Shown here: one piece after another, positions 1 through 7,831 of the stretch
Layout of the letters: every line of letters starts with the position of its first letter
Position numbering within the stretch: the stretch's first letter is position 1
DNA from: Bermanella sp051277445
Lineage (GTDB): Bacteria > Pseudomonadota > Gammaproteobacteria > Pseudomonadales > Oceanobacteraceae
Length of the DNA: 29,107 nucleotides
Assembly: GCA_051277445.1 (NCBI GenBank)
Contig: JBNMQC010000019.1
Span: forward strand, 1-29,107
Reading direction: 5' to 3'
Translations under genes and position numbers: made by a program
Notes under the pieces: generated by a model
Seen by the model: the letters and a program-made list of their open reading frames with translations, nothing else
Databases searched by the model: none
Told to the model about the DNA's origin: nothing

Positions 1-320
1 AAGTGGTTTATCACTTGCAAGATGTACTAGAAAAAAACGAGCGCTTAAGCAGTTTGACACAAATGTATTATGAATTAACCGGTGACCTTCTTGATAGTAT
101 GCTATCTATGGCGTCCCATAAATTAAATGGCACGATGCGTGTGTTAACCGTAATCACAGCGGTATTTGTTCCCTTAAGTTTTATTGTGGGTTTGTATGGC
201 ATGAATTTCGAGTACATACCAGAGCTTAAATTTAAATACGGTTACTTCTTTGTTGTGGGTTTCATGTTAACCCTAAGCGTTTCTTTGATTAGTATTTTTA
301 AATTTAAGAAGTGGTTATAA
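1..320 (+). CDS. CorA-family divalent metal ion transporter, C-terminal part (5' end outside window)
   Basis: The reading frame is open at the left edge, so only about the last 106 residues are present. They contain the end of the long stalk helix, then a first hydrophobic segment ending in the family signature Gly-Met-Asn (in YGMNFEY, about residues 65-71 of the visible part), a short acidic loop, and a second hydrophobic segment followed by a basic tail (FKFKKWL). This two-helix, GMN-loop, basic-tail layout defines the inner-membrane pore of CorA Mg2+/Co2+ transporters and their ZntB relatives. The GMN loop is the periplasmic selectivity filter. The stop codon is directly followed by the ATG of the MscS-type gene with no spacer, so the two are almost certainly co-transcribed and translationally coupled. 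Whether the ion is Mg2+, Co2+ or Zn2+ cannot be told from this part. Confidence 0.85.
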   Translation, partial: VVYHLQDVLEKNERLSSLTQMYYELTGDLLDSMLSMASHKLNGTMRVLTVITAVFVPLSFIVGLYGMNFEYIPELKFKYGYFFVVGFMLTLSVSLISIFKFKKWL

Positions 321-1175
321 ATGCAATACTTTGACTCTTTTCAGGCCGCCTTGTCATTTAAAATGCTAACCATTGGCGATTACACCTTACACCTTGGCAT
401 GCTGTTGGCCGCATTGGTGACGATGCTCGGGGCTTATTGGTTCTCGCGAATTTTACGTAAAAGCATCGGTCGATACGGTGCCCATAGTCAGCATAATCAA
501 GCGCAAATTTATACGATTAATCGTATTATTCATTATGTGATCTTAGTCATGGCGTTTCTTGTGGGGAGCAGTTTCTTGGGGCTGAGTTTTGATAAGCTCG
601 CCATCGTCATCGGTGCCTTGGGTGTGGGGATTGGTTTTGGCCTGCAAAATGTAGTGAATAATTTTGTCTGCGGCATCATCATCTTATTTGATCGCTCCAT
701 TAAAATTGGGGATTTTATCGAGCTTGAGTCCGGTACATTTGGCGAGGTTAAAGAAATCAGTATCCGCTCCACCATGATTCGTACCGGTGAAAACGTGGAC
801 ATATTGGTACCCAACTCAGAATTCATTAATGGCCGTGTGACCAATTGGACGTTAGAAGAAGATGTGCGCCGATTTCGTATTCCATTCTCTGTCGCTTATG
901 GTACCGATAAAGAAATGGTTAAACGCTGTGTTTTAGATGCCGCGCTAAACGTCGATCATACTTTAAGCGGTAATAACCGAGATCCACAGGTTTTAATGAC
1001 GGGCTTTGGTGATAGCAGTTTGGATTTTGCCTTGCTGGTTTGGGTAAAAGCACAAAGTGTAAAGCGTCCTGCTTTATTAACCTCTGACTATCTTTGGGTT
1101 CTGGATGATACCTTTAGGCAGTTTGGTATTGAAGTACCGTTTCCTCAGCGTGATGTGCATATTAAAGATAAATAA
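321..1175 (+). CDS. MscS-family small-conductance mechanosensitive ion channel
   Basis: This 284-residue protein has three hydrophobic segments in the first 120 residues. The third, Gly/Ala-rich and ending in GFGLQNVVNNFVCGIIILFDR (about residues 104-125), is the pore-lining TM3 of MscS channels. It is followed by the beta domain with the family motif IKIGDFIE and a GxVxEI-like turn (GTFGEVKEI), then the LVPNSEFI element and an alpha/beta C-terminal cage domain. MscS channels open when membrane tension rises during hypo-osmotic shock and release solutes. The length is typical of E. coli MscS-size members. The ATG directly abuts the upstream CorA-type stop, which points to an operon linking ion uptake and osmotic release. 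A strong hairpin terminator follows 15 bases after the stop. Confidence 0.9.
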   Translation: MQYFDSFQAALSFKMLTIGDYTLHLGMLLAALVTMLGAYWFSRILRKSIGRYGAHSQHNQAQIYTINRIIHYVILVMAFLVGSSFLGLSFDKLAIVIGALGVGIGFGLQNVVNNFVCGIIILFDRSIKIGDFIELESGTFGEVKEISIRSTMIRTGENVDILVPNSEFINGRVTNWTLEEDVRRFRIPFSVAYGTDKEMVKRCVLDAALNVDHTLSGNNRDPQVLMTGFGDSSLDFALLVWVKAQSVKRPALLTSDYLWVLDDTFRQFGIEVPFPQRDVHIKDK

Positions 1176-1190
1176 TCTAACGATGACCGC

Positions 1191-1230
1191 TGACAATAAA
1201 AAAGGGCCGAAAGGCCCTTTTTTATTGTCA
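1191..1230. terminator. Bidirectional rho-independent terminator
   Basis: A perfect 18-bp inverted repeat (1191-1208 and 1213-1230) encloses a GAAA tetraloop. The stem core is GGGCC/GGCCC flanked by A-runs and T-runs, so it gives a GC stem plus U-tract in both directions. It ends the corA-like/mscS transcript on the plus strand and the RecQ gene on the minus strand. The RecQ stop codon (1228-1230) forms the outer base of the stem. Confidence 0.93.
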
Positions 1231-3162
1231 ACTTAATGTTGAAAGTTTCTGTTTAATTTCTTCATACCGCAGGTGTTCACAAGAACCAAACCCGTTTACC
1301 TTTTTTAACTTAAATTGAGTGATTAATGGCGTAGTCATGCCTGCAAAAAAGCGACATAAGGTTTCGCTACTAAGCGGTGCAATCTGATTTTCAGCGGCGT
1401 GCAACGCTAAAGCGTGTAATGACGCTTGAATAGAGCTGTCATCAGGCCAGACGGGTGGATTGGAGTATTCAAGTTTTGCAACATGCCCTCGGCATACAGA
1501 ACAGTGTCCGCAATGTTCAGGTGATTCGGAATCATCAAAATATAAAGACAGCATGCGCGTTAAGCACTTATCGAGCTCAAAAAATCGAACTAACGAAGCG
1601 ATGCGTCTCACTTCTTTTTGTTCTTTGTCTTTGAAATACTGGTAGATCTCCGTGCTTAAATTCGGTTTATTGAGAGTGTCGCTAGAAACATGGTAGACCT
1701 CGGTCATTTGCTTGCTTTCTAACTCAATGAGATTTTTATCATGCAGATACTCTAACGCAGCCAATACTCGAGTGCGTTCCAGTTGATTTTTTTGATAGCA
1801 AGCATCCAAATCGGGCACGGCCCATAGTTTATTGAATTTAGTGTTCGCAAATACTTGCTTCAAGAATGTCTGGCGTCGTTCATCAAACTGTTCAATCAGT
1901 GTGGATTTATCCGCCAATAATTTAAAGCGATACTCTGCATAGTAGCTATAAGCTGGCTCAATGGCGCCGAGTATTTCCAGCTGAACTAATAGAGTTTTTA
2001 ATGGCAAGGCACGTATATTACACGTCTTAGAAAGGGCGAGGGTTTGCATCTCCCATTGGCCATTTTGTGTCTGCACGCGAATGTTATCCAGTAAGGTTTC
2101 TATATTGGCCTGTTCTGGTGTGTCAGCATACACAAAGTTTTCGACGGTGTTGATACCATCCAAATTGGCAAATGTAATACAGTTGGATGGCTGGCCATCA
2201 CGGCCTGCACGGCCAATTTCCTGGCTATAGTTCTCAATGGATTTAGGTAAGTCATAGTGCATCACAAAGCGAATATTACTTTTATCAATCCCCATGCCAA
2301 AGGCAATGGTAGCAACAATGACTTGCACCTTGTCTGCCATGAATTGACTTTGAATGGCTTGGCGCTTTTCGCTATCAAACCCTGCATGATAGGCGGCGGC
2401 TGAAATCCCTGATTGATTCAAGTAGGCCGCCACGGTTTCTGCACTGTGCTGTAAGGTCACATACACAATACCCGCACCTTGTTGTTGTCGAATACGGTTG
2501 ACCAGAGATTGATTTTTATCAGCATTTTTAACCGGTATGACGCTTAGATCTAAGTTCGCCCGATAAAATCCTGTTTGTATAATGTGCTCTGCTTGGACAT
2601 TAAACTTACTGGCCATGTCCAGCTTGACTTTTTTAGTGGCTGTGGCGGTTAGCAATAAGGTTAATGGAATATTGAGCGCTTGCTGATATTGAGGCAGCTT
2701 TAAATAATCTGGGCGAAAATTATGCCCCCATTCTGATATGCAGTGGGCTTCATCCACCACTAACATTGAAATGGGCACGGTTTTTATAAACTCGCGAAAG
2801 CGCTCATTTTTAAAGCGTTCGACGCTGATCATTAGAATTTTAATTTGCCCATCGCGCACCTTGTGCATCACATCACGATATTCATCACTGCTTAAGCTGG
2901 AATCAAGGCTAGCCGCTGCAATGCCTTTGCTTTTTAAAAAATCAATTTGGTCTTTCATTAATGCCAGCAAAGGGGAAACCACTAGGGATAAATTCGGTAA
3001 TTGCAGAGCGGTAAACTGATAGCACAAGGACTTACCCGAACCCGTGGGGAAAATAGCAAGAGAGCTATGGCCTTGCAGTAATTGAGATATGGCTTGTTGC
3101 TGGCCTTCACGAAAGCCATCAAAACCAAAGGTTGCTTTAAGTTGCTGTGAGAGATTATCCAT
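1228..3162 (-). CDS. RecQ-family ATP-dependent DNA helicase
   Basis: This 644-residue superfamily 2 helicase unwinds DNA 3' to 5' in recombination and repair. Visible motifs are Walker A (FPTGSGKS, residues 38-45), the DEAH box (137-140) followed by the RecQ aromatic-rich loop (CISEWGHNFRPDY), motif III (TATATKK), motif V (VIVATIAFGMGIDK) and motif VI (QEIGRAGRDG). A zinc-binding Cys cluster (C..CGHCSVC, roughly 540-568) follows, as in RecQ proteins. The end is not a recognisable HRDC domain but a short helical region with a GM..P and FG pattern (about 605-635). It therefore differs from the canonical 600-residue RecQ of gammaproteobacteria and may be a second, divergent RecQ-like helicase, so no gene symbol is given. 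Its stop codon lies within the shared terminator hairpin. The TonB-dependent receptor gene lies upstream on the same strand, 87 bases away with a hairpin between, so co-transcription is doubtful. Confidence 0.9.
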   Translation of the reverse strand: MDNLSQQLKATFGFDGFREGQQQAISQLLQGHSSLAIFPTGSGKSLCYQFTALQLPNLSLVVSPLLALMKDQIDFLKSKGIAAASLDSSLSSDEYRDVMHKVRDGQIKILMISVERFKNERFREFIKTVPISMLVVDEAHCISEWGHNFRPDYLKLPQYQQALNIPLTLLLTATATKKVKLDMASKFNVQAEHIIQTGFYRANLDLSVIPVKNADKNQSLVNRIRQQQGAGIVYVTLQHSAETVAAYLNQSGISAAAYHAGFDSEKRQAIQSQFMADKVQVIVATIAFGMGIDKSNIRFVMHYDLPKSIENYSQEIGRAGRDGQPSNCITFANLDGINTVENFVYADTPEQANIETLLDNIRVQTQNGQWEMQTLALSKTCNIRALPLKTLLVQLEILGAIEPAYSYYAEYRFKLLADKSTLIEQFDERRQTFLKQVFANTKFNKLWAVPDLDACYQKNQLERTRVLAALEYLHDKNLIELESKQMTEVYHVSSDTLNKPNLSTEIYQYFKDKEQKEVRRIASLVRFFELDKCLTRMLSLYFDDSESPEHCGHCSVCRGHVAKLEYSNPPVWPDDSSIQASLHALALHAAENQIAPLSSETLCRFFAGMTTPLITQFKLKKVNGFGSCEHLRYEEIKQKLSTLS

Positions 3163-3190
3163 TACGAAAGTGTGCTTTTAGAAATAATAG

Positions 3191-3213
3191 GGGCAATATG
3201 CCAGTTATTGCCC
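3191..3213 (-). terminator. Possible hairpin terminator after the TonB-dependent receptor gene
   Basis: An 8-bp inverted repeat (GGGCAATA at 3191-3198, TATTGCCC at 3206-3213) encloses a 7-nt loop. It sits between the receptor stop and the helicase start, both on the minus strand. Downstream in the minus direction the sequence is AT-rich but lacks a clean U-run, so it may be a weak terminator or attenuator. Confidence 0.4.
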
Positions 3214-3249
3214 TAAATCACATCAGAAAAAAGAATGGCCTTGTGATAT

Positions 3250-5376
3250 CTAAAAGCGTTGTTGTAGATGAATGTTGATTTGGCGACCAACATCTTGCCA
3301 GCCATTTTCTGAACCGTAGTAGGATGGCAGGGGGAGTGCTTGATCAAACAGGTTAAATACATTGAAGCCGATTTTAGTATCGGGCAACACTTGATAACCA
3401 CCATACACATCGACGCGATGATATTGCTCATCACGATTAGCAAATAAGAGTGCATCGTCACCCAATGCATAGTCTTGCATGTGCCGATACCATAGGCCCA
3501 AAGACATGGACTGTGAAAGATGATTCTCAACATTCATGCTGAGCATCACTTTTGGGAAGGCTTGATAATCCAGATTATCGCTTTTGTTTTCACTTTCCAC
3601 ATAACTTGCGTTTGCCATCACTGACCAGTTGTGAACGGTTTTGCGCACACTTATCTCTAACCCTTGGGCATGGTTATCTTTAATATTTTGATAGCGGTTA
3701 GTACTACTCCCAGTAGAAACAGGCACCAGGGAAATGGCATCTTGCCATTCGCTTGCAAACACAACGGCTTCTAACTGAAGATTGGTTTTTTGATACATTA
3801 AGATGTATTCATATGTATCGATAATTTCAGGATCTAAATCCGGGTTGCCCTGCACAGAAGCACTGGAGCCTTTTAATTCTAATGCAGTTGGGGCTCGGTA
3901 AGCATGGCCATAGAGTAGTTTTTGTCGCCAGTGCGAATTGATTTTATGCACAAGGCCAATTCTAGGTGATAGGTGATCGCTGGCATCACTGTAGTTGTCC
4001 CAGCGAACCCCATAACTTAACAGCCACTGATTGTCAGCAAACCCTGTGCGGGCTTGTGCCAAAATATGGCTCAGGTAACGAGTATCGTCCTTGAACGCAT
4101 TGTCATAACCGATCATTAAGTCGCCATTGAGGTCTCGACGTTCAAATCGGCTGTCGGTGATTTTGATCTCGTCATAGCCCGCTCCAATTGCCCACTGGGT
4201 CTTGCTCGTTTCTGGCTTTTGCTTGAGTTGTATTTGATAGCCTAAGCGCTGCTCGTCATCTTGCTGGGTACGAATGTGAGAACAATAGAGTGGATTAGGG
4301 GATAAGCTTGCTTCGCTTTGTTTACAGGCAAGTGACGTCCCACCCAGAGTGGTAAGTGAATCAGGGTAACCACGATTATCAAAGGTCCATAGGTGTTCAC
4401 TTTGCCAAAAATAGACCTGATTTTTTAACTCCAATGTGCCACCTAACGCTTTCTCATGGGTCAGCCCCACCAGTAGGAAGTTGGAATCGGTATCGGTTGT
4501 ATCGGTATTGGTCGATAAGCTGGTGCTTTCTAGATCAAATGCATTGGCCAAGGGGAGAAAAAATTGACGGCCGATCCCTTGAAACTCACTGGCTTCAAAT
4601 TCATTAAAGAAAAATAAAGCGGACCATTTACCCTTGCCGTAAATTTCACCTGTATTGGCTGAAAGGTAGGCGCTCATGTTTTGGCTGGATTGATCCCGTT
4701 CACTGCTTCTTGTTTCGCCATTGAATGGATCGGTGTAGTCATAGTGAGTGCCATGAGGGCCTTCTTGTTCGTAGGCTAAACCCCAATGCAGATTAAATGT
4801 TGGGGTAATGCTGCTATTGAGCAAGTTAACTTGTTGTTTGTTGGCGCCCAGTTGAGTGCTGCCTATTGTGGTAGATACCGGCTCGTTGGCCAGTTCAAAC
4901 GCCAGTACCCCATGAAAAGCGTCACTGCCATAAAGGGCGGAGCCTGGGCCGCGAATCATCTCGACTTGCTGCATTAGCGGCAGGGGCATGCGGGGTATGG
5001 CGTAACCCGTGTTGGCATAGGTATAAGTGCTGAGCGGAATGCCATTCATGGTGTAGGAGATGCCACGGACAGATAGCTCATTAGCATAGCCCCGAATGGC
5101 AAGCACTTCGCTGCCACCCCAGGTGGAACCAGCAAACACAGAAGGTACGGCTTCTAGGGTATGTCCTAAGGTGCTGGTGCCGCGGTTTTGCCAATCGCGT
5201 TGATACAGTACGGCCGTAGAAGAGGCCACATCTAAGGGGTTGTCCTCGAATAATGAGGCGACATTCACCTTGATGTTTTGAAGCTCTTCAAGGCTTAGGT
5301 CAAACACATCTTCCGCATGGGCCAGTGTGCAACTGGCACAGAGAATCATCGTAAAGGTGACTAAGTAGGCATGCAT
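3250..5376 (-). CDS. TonB-dependent outer-membrane receptor
   Basis: The ATG at 5376 gives 708 residues starting with a clear signal peptide (cleavage likely after AHA, residue 21). The frame extends further upstream only with a TTG start, which would bury the signal peptide. The mature N-terminus has the SLEELQNIKVNVAS segment common in this family. A plug domain follows (about 45-160) with VPSVFAG, the IRG element, and VEMIRGPGSALYGSDAFHGV. Then comes a long beta-barrel ending in a terminal Phe (LQQRF), the usual outer-membrane insertion signal. Such receptors import scarce ligands (siderophores, haem, cobalamin, sugars, metals) using TonB energy. The ligand cannot be read from the sequence. 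The gene is divergent from a periplasmic solute-binding protein, and a TonB-domain protein lies 1.2 kb beyond its start, which suggests a shared uptake role. Confidence 0.9.
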   Translation of the reverse strand: MHAYLVTFTMILCASCTLAHAEDVFDLSLEELQNIKVNVASLFEDNPLDVASSTAVLYQRDWQNRGTSTLGHTLEAVPSVFAGSTWGGSEVLAIRGYANELSVRGISYTMNGIPLSTYTYANTGYAIPRMPLPLMQQVEMIRGPGSALYGSDAFHGVLAFELANEPVSTTIGSTQLGANKQQVNLLNSSITPTFNLHWGLAYEQEGPHGTHYDYTDPFNGETRSSERDQSSQNMSAYLSANTGEIYGKGKWSALFFFNEFEASEFQGIGRQFFLPLANAFDLESTSLSTNTDTTDTDSNFLLVGLTHEKALGGTLELKNQVYFWQSEHLWTFDNRGYPDSLTTLGGTSLACKQSEASLSPNPLYCSHIRTQQDDEQRLGYQIQLKQKPETSKTQWAIGAGYDEIKITDSRFERRDLNGDLMIGYDNAFKDDTRYLSHILAQARTGFADNQWLLSYGVRWDNYSDASDHLSPRIGLVHKINSHWRQKLLYGHAYRAPTALELKGSSASVQGNPDLDPEIIDTYEYILMYQKTNLQLEAVVFASEWQDAISLVPVSTGSSTNRYQNIKDNHAQGLEISVRKTVHNWSVMANASYVESENKSDNLDYQAFPKVMLSMNVENHLSQSMSLGLWYRHMQDYALGDDALLFANRDEQYHRVDVYGGYQVLPDTKIGFNVFNLFDQALPLPSYYGSENGWQDVGRQINIHLQQRF

Positions 5377-5533
5377 AGATTCGGGGCGCTCATGATTTAC
5401 TATTAGATTAGTCGAAATCAGTGAAATATCTAGGTAACTCAATGCCTTAAGCGTGCATTTTGGCAGGAGAGCGATTAATTAGGATGTATCGTGTGTTAAG
5501 TCAAGATGTACGTACAAATAGGCGCCTTATATG

Positions 5534-5573
5534 GCTTGGTCATAAGTGGCCACTTGGCACGTTCAGACCAAGC
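5534..5573. promoter_or_regulatory. Nested inverted repeats upstream of the solute-binding protein gene
   Basis: An outer inverted repeat, GCTTGGTC at 5534-5541 and GACCAAGC at 5566-5573, encloses a 12-bp perfect palindrome AAGTGGCCACTT (5544-5555). The block lies in the divergent intergenic region between the TonB-dependent receptor (start 5376) and the solute-binding protein (start 5623). It could be a protein operator or a structured mRNA leader. It matches no riboswitch I recognise. Confidence 0.4.
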
Positions 5574-5622
5574 ATTACGGTCATGCTTACCTATACTTGA
5601 GTCATCATCACTAGGAAGTCCT

Positions 5623-6408
5623 ATGACGGCATCGTATCCATGTATTGCATTCATATTTACCCTTGCGCTTTACAGCGGCGCATACGGGAGCCCTATGTCT
5701 GTCTATGTGTATCATGATGATGCTCCGTACTGGGTTGAAGGGGAGCTGGATTTATCTCAGCAATGGGTCCAGGAATTCAATCAAAAGCAATCGGATATTC
5801 AATTAAAAATCGAACACATCGAACGCCCTGCACTTAATGCCGTTGTAGAAAGTGGCCAGCCCTACATTATCTTGTGGGCAAACAAACTGTGGTTTAAGCG
5901 CAGAGACTCTGGCGTATTAAGTAGCGAAGATATCTTTTGGGATGCCGATACCTTGGTTAGCCTAGTGGATAACCCCATTGACTTTAGTCGTGCCGAGCAA
6001 TTAGTGGGTCTAAAAATTGGTGCGCGATCGGGTCACTTCTACTCTGATTTCAACCCGTTATTTAAGTCGGGCCGCATTATGAGAATCGATTCAAAGAGCA
6101 GTCTTTCTAATTATAAAATGCTCACACAAGGCAAGATTCATGCGTTTTTAGACAGTCGCTCAACCATTGCATATATGCAAAAGAAAAATATCTTCACAGG
6201 GAACCTGTATGTGTCACTTAACCCCCAAGATGCTTATTCTCGCCATGTATTGGTATCTAAACATCATGCTGCAATATTACCCTTGATTGATAAGGTGATA
6301 CTGGAAATGAAAAATGACCAAGCATGGCAGGTGAAAATGGAAAAGTGGGGGGTTTTAAAGCTGGTGAATCCATTTGAGCTAGATCTGCAGGAATTAAACG
6401 AAATATAA
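5623..6408 (+). CDS. Periplasmic solute-binding protein, amino-acid-type (SBP family 3)
   Basis: The ATG at 5623 has an AGGAAG ribosome-binding site 4 bases upstream and gives 261 residues with a signal peptide (hydrophobic core about residues 8-18, cleavage near SGAYG, 18-22). A longer in-frame start would place 39 odd residues ahead of the signal. The mature part has the two-lobe pattern of PBP2 proteins: PIDFSRAEQLVGLKIGARSG, then a YKMLTQGKIHAFLDSR segment typical of the ligand-contacting second lobe, and a C-terminal WQVKMEKWG helix. Such proteins normally hand amino acids or similar small molecules to an ABC permease, or act as sensors. No permease or ATPase gene is nearby, so this is an orphan whose role may be linked to the divergent outer-membrane receptor. 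The ligand is unknown. Confidence 0.75.
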   Translation: MTASYPCIAFIFTLALYSGAYGSPMSVYVYHDDAPYWVEGELDLSQQWVQEFNQKQSDIQLKIEHIERPALNAVVESGQPYIILWANKLWFKRRDSGVLSSEDIFWDADTLVSLVDNPIDFSRAEQLVGLKIGARSGHFYSDFNPLFKSGRIMRIDSKSSLSNYKMLTQGKIHAFLDSRSTIAYMQKKNIFTGNLYVSLNPQDAYSRHVLVSKHHAAILPLIDKVILEMKNDQAWQVKMEKWGVLKLVNPFELDLQELNEI

Positions 6409-6573
6409 TTGCTAATAGTGCAAGATATTCGAATATTGTTCTTCTTTGTTGTTTTTTAATAAAAATTATCCTTAATTTTAAAATCTATTGTTATCTCCCA
6501 TCTTTATCGCTAGCGTAACCTTTCTCTATCATTTTTTTAAAATGGATTTCTCTTGATCGTGTGTCTTAATCAT

Positions 6574-7731
6574 ATGAAAAAAATTGTTATTCTACTCTTG
6601 TTTTTGTTGCCCACTGACATACTTGCCTTGGATGGTTTAAACCTAGCAGGAGTAGGGTTGTATAGTGATTTACGCGCAAAATACTACTACGGCGCTCTCT
6701 ATACGGAAATCGATTCGGTTAAGCCAGCAGATATAATATCCAGTGAAGGGCGAACTAGAATGGAAATTCGTGTGGTGGCAGATGATATTTCAAAGCGCCG
6801 ATTTTATAAGCTTATGAATGAAATGATCGCCATTAGCAATAGTGGTAAAACCATTGAATATCATGCCCATGACATTCGACAATTTACTAATTTACTCGAT
6901 GGTAAACTTGAATATGGTGATCACGTCATTATTGATAATGGCACCGGTAATACAGTGGTAACCATAAACGGTGTTAACGCACTGGAAGTAGAAGATAAAT
7001 TTTTTATTAATGTATTACTAGCCGGCTGGATTGGCCGACTGCCCCCTACGGCGGATTTTAAAATTCACTTACTTTCTGGGCAAAATAGCCCACATTATAA
7101 AAGCTTTATTAACACCACCTACCTCGATTCTCGAATCGAAGAAATTAAGTCTTGGCAAACGCCGATTGTTATAGCTGAAAATGAACGCCAACAAGCGCTT
7201 GAGGCAGAACGTCAACAGTTAGCGATCGAAGAAGAAGCCAAAAGACAGCTATTGCTAGCTCAGCAAAAAAAACGCAAACAAGCAGTAGCCGCATCTGAAA
7301 AAGCCGAACAAGAAAGAGCCTACAAAAAACAACTGGCACAGTTAGAAGCACGTAAAGAGAAAGAGCGTGAGCAACGCCTTGCCGCTATTCGAAAAGCCAA
7401 TGAAGCTCGAAAGCTTGAAGCCAAGAAGAAACAACTTGCTGAAAGCCGTTATTTTAGAAAGCTCATCATTCAAGCGAATAAGTCAGTCATATACCCTAAA
7501 AAGGCCTATGACCGAGGCGATGAAGGCTTTGTTAAGGTGAGAGTCAGTATCGATAAAAACGGCATGATCAAGGACCTTGAAACATTACAATCATCCGATA
7601 TCGACCTACTAGATAAAGCGGCATTGATCTCAGCCAAGCGAGCAGAGCCGTTCCCAGGTGTGCCTGATTTACTTGATTTAGAAGATGACCTTTACGACTT
7701 TGTGATTCCCTACCGCTTTGTAGCAAAATAA
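6574..7731 (+). CDS. Chalcone-isomerase-like domain fused to a TonB C-terminal domain
   Basis: The start is the ATG at 6574 (385 residues); an upstream TTG would add seven residues before the signal sequence. Order of parts: signal peptide or N-terminal anchor (1-19, MKKIVILLLFLLPTDILA); a chalcone-isomerase-like domain of the bacterial secreted type (about 20-170), recognisable from YYYGALY, the FTNLL-GKLEYGDHVIIDN stretch, VVTINGV and LLAGWIGRLPPT; a long Lys/Glu/Gln/Ala-rich coiled coil (about 203-292); and a TonB C-terminal domain (about 293-383) with YPKKAYDRGDEGFVKVRVSIDKNG, a DKAAL helix and a final FVIPYRF strand. TonB C-terminal domains touch the TonB box of outer-membrane receptors. 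The bacterial chalcone-isomerase-like domain has no settled function and probably does not isomerise chalcones. If the signal is cleaved the protein is soluble in the periplasm and cannot carry energy from ExbBD. If uncleaved it is inner-membrane anchored. Confidence 0.75.
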   Translation: MKKIVILLLFLLPTDILALDGLNLAGVGLYSDLRAKYYYGALYTEIDSVKPADIISSEGRTRMEIRVVADDISKRRFYKLMNEMIAISNSGKTIEYHAHDIRQFTNLLDGKLEYGDHVIIDNGTGNTVVTINGVNALEVEDKFFINVLLAGWIGRLPPTADFKIHLLSGQNSPHYKSFINTTYLDSRIEEIKSWQTPIVIAENERQQALEAERQQLAIEEEAKRQLLLAQQKKRKQAVAASEKAEQERAYKKQLAQLEARKEKEREQRLAAIRKANEARKLEAKKKQLAESRYFRKLIIQANKSVIYPKKAYDRGDEGFVKVRVSIDKNGMIKDLETLQSSDIDLLDKAALISAKRAEPFPGVPDLLDLEDDLYDFVIPYRFVAK

Positions 7732-7831
7732 TCAATTCTAGGTAACCGAAAAGCGGAGATGTGATCTAGCCCCCGTACCTTCTCGAGCTTTTTGATTATA
7801 GTGCCACCCTTTTCATTAGTAAGGCAGTGGC

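Noticed and set aside
5376..5623. Cobalamin or other known riboswitch before the TonB receptor or binding protein
   Set aside because: The divergent gap is under 250 bases and I see none of the conserved boxes of known riboswitches.
6425..6436. 12-bp palindrome ATATTCGAATAT after the solute-binding protein gene, followed by T-rich sequence
   Set aside because: It has no room for a loop and lies in very AT-rich DNA where such palindromes arise by chance; too weak to call a terminator or operator.
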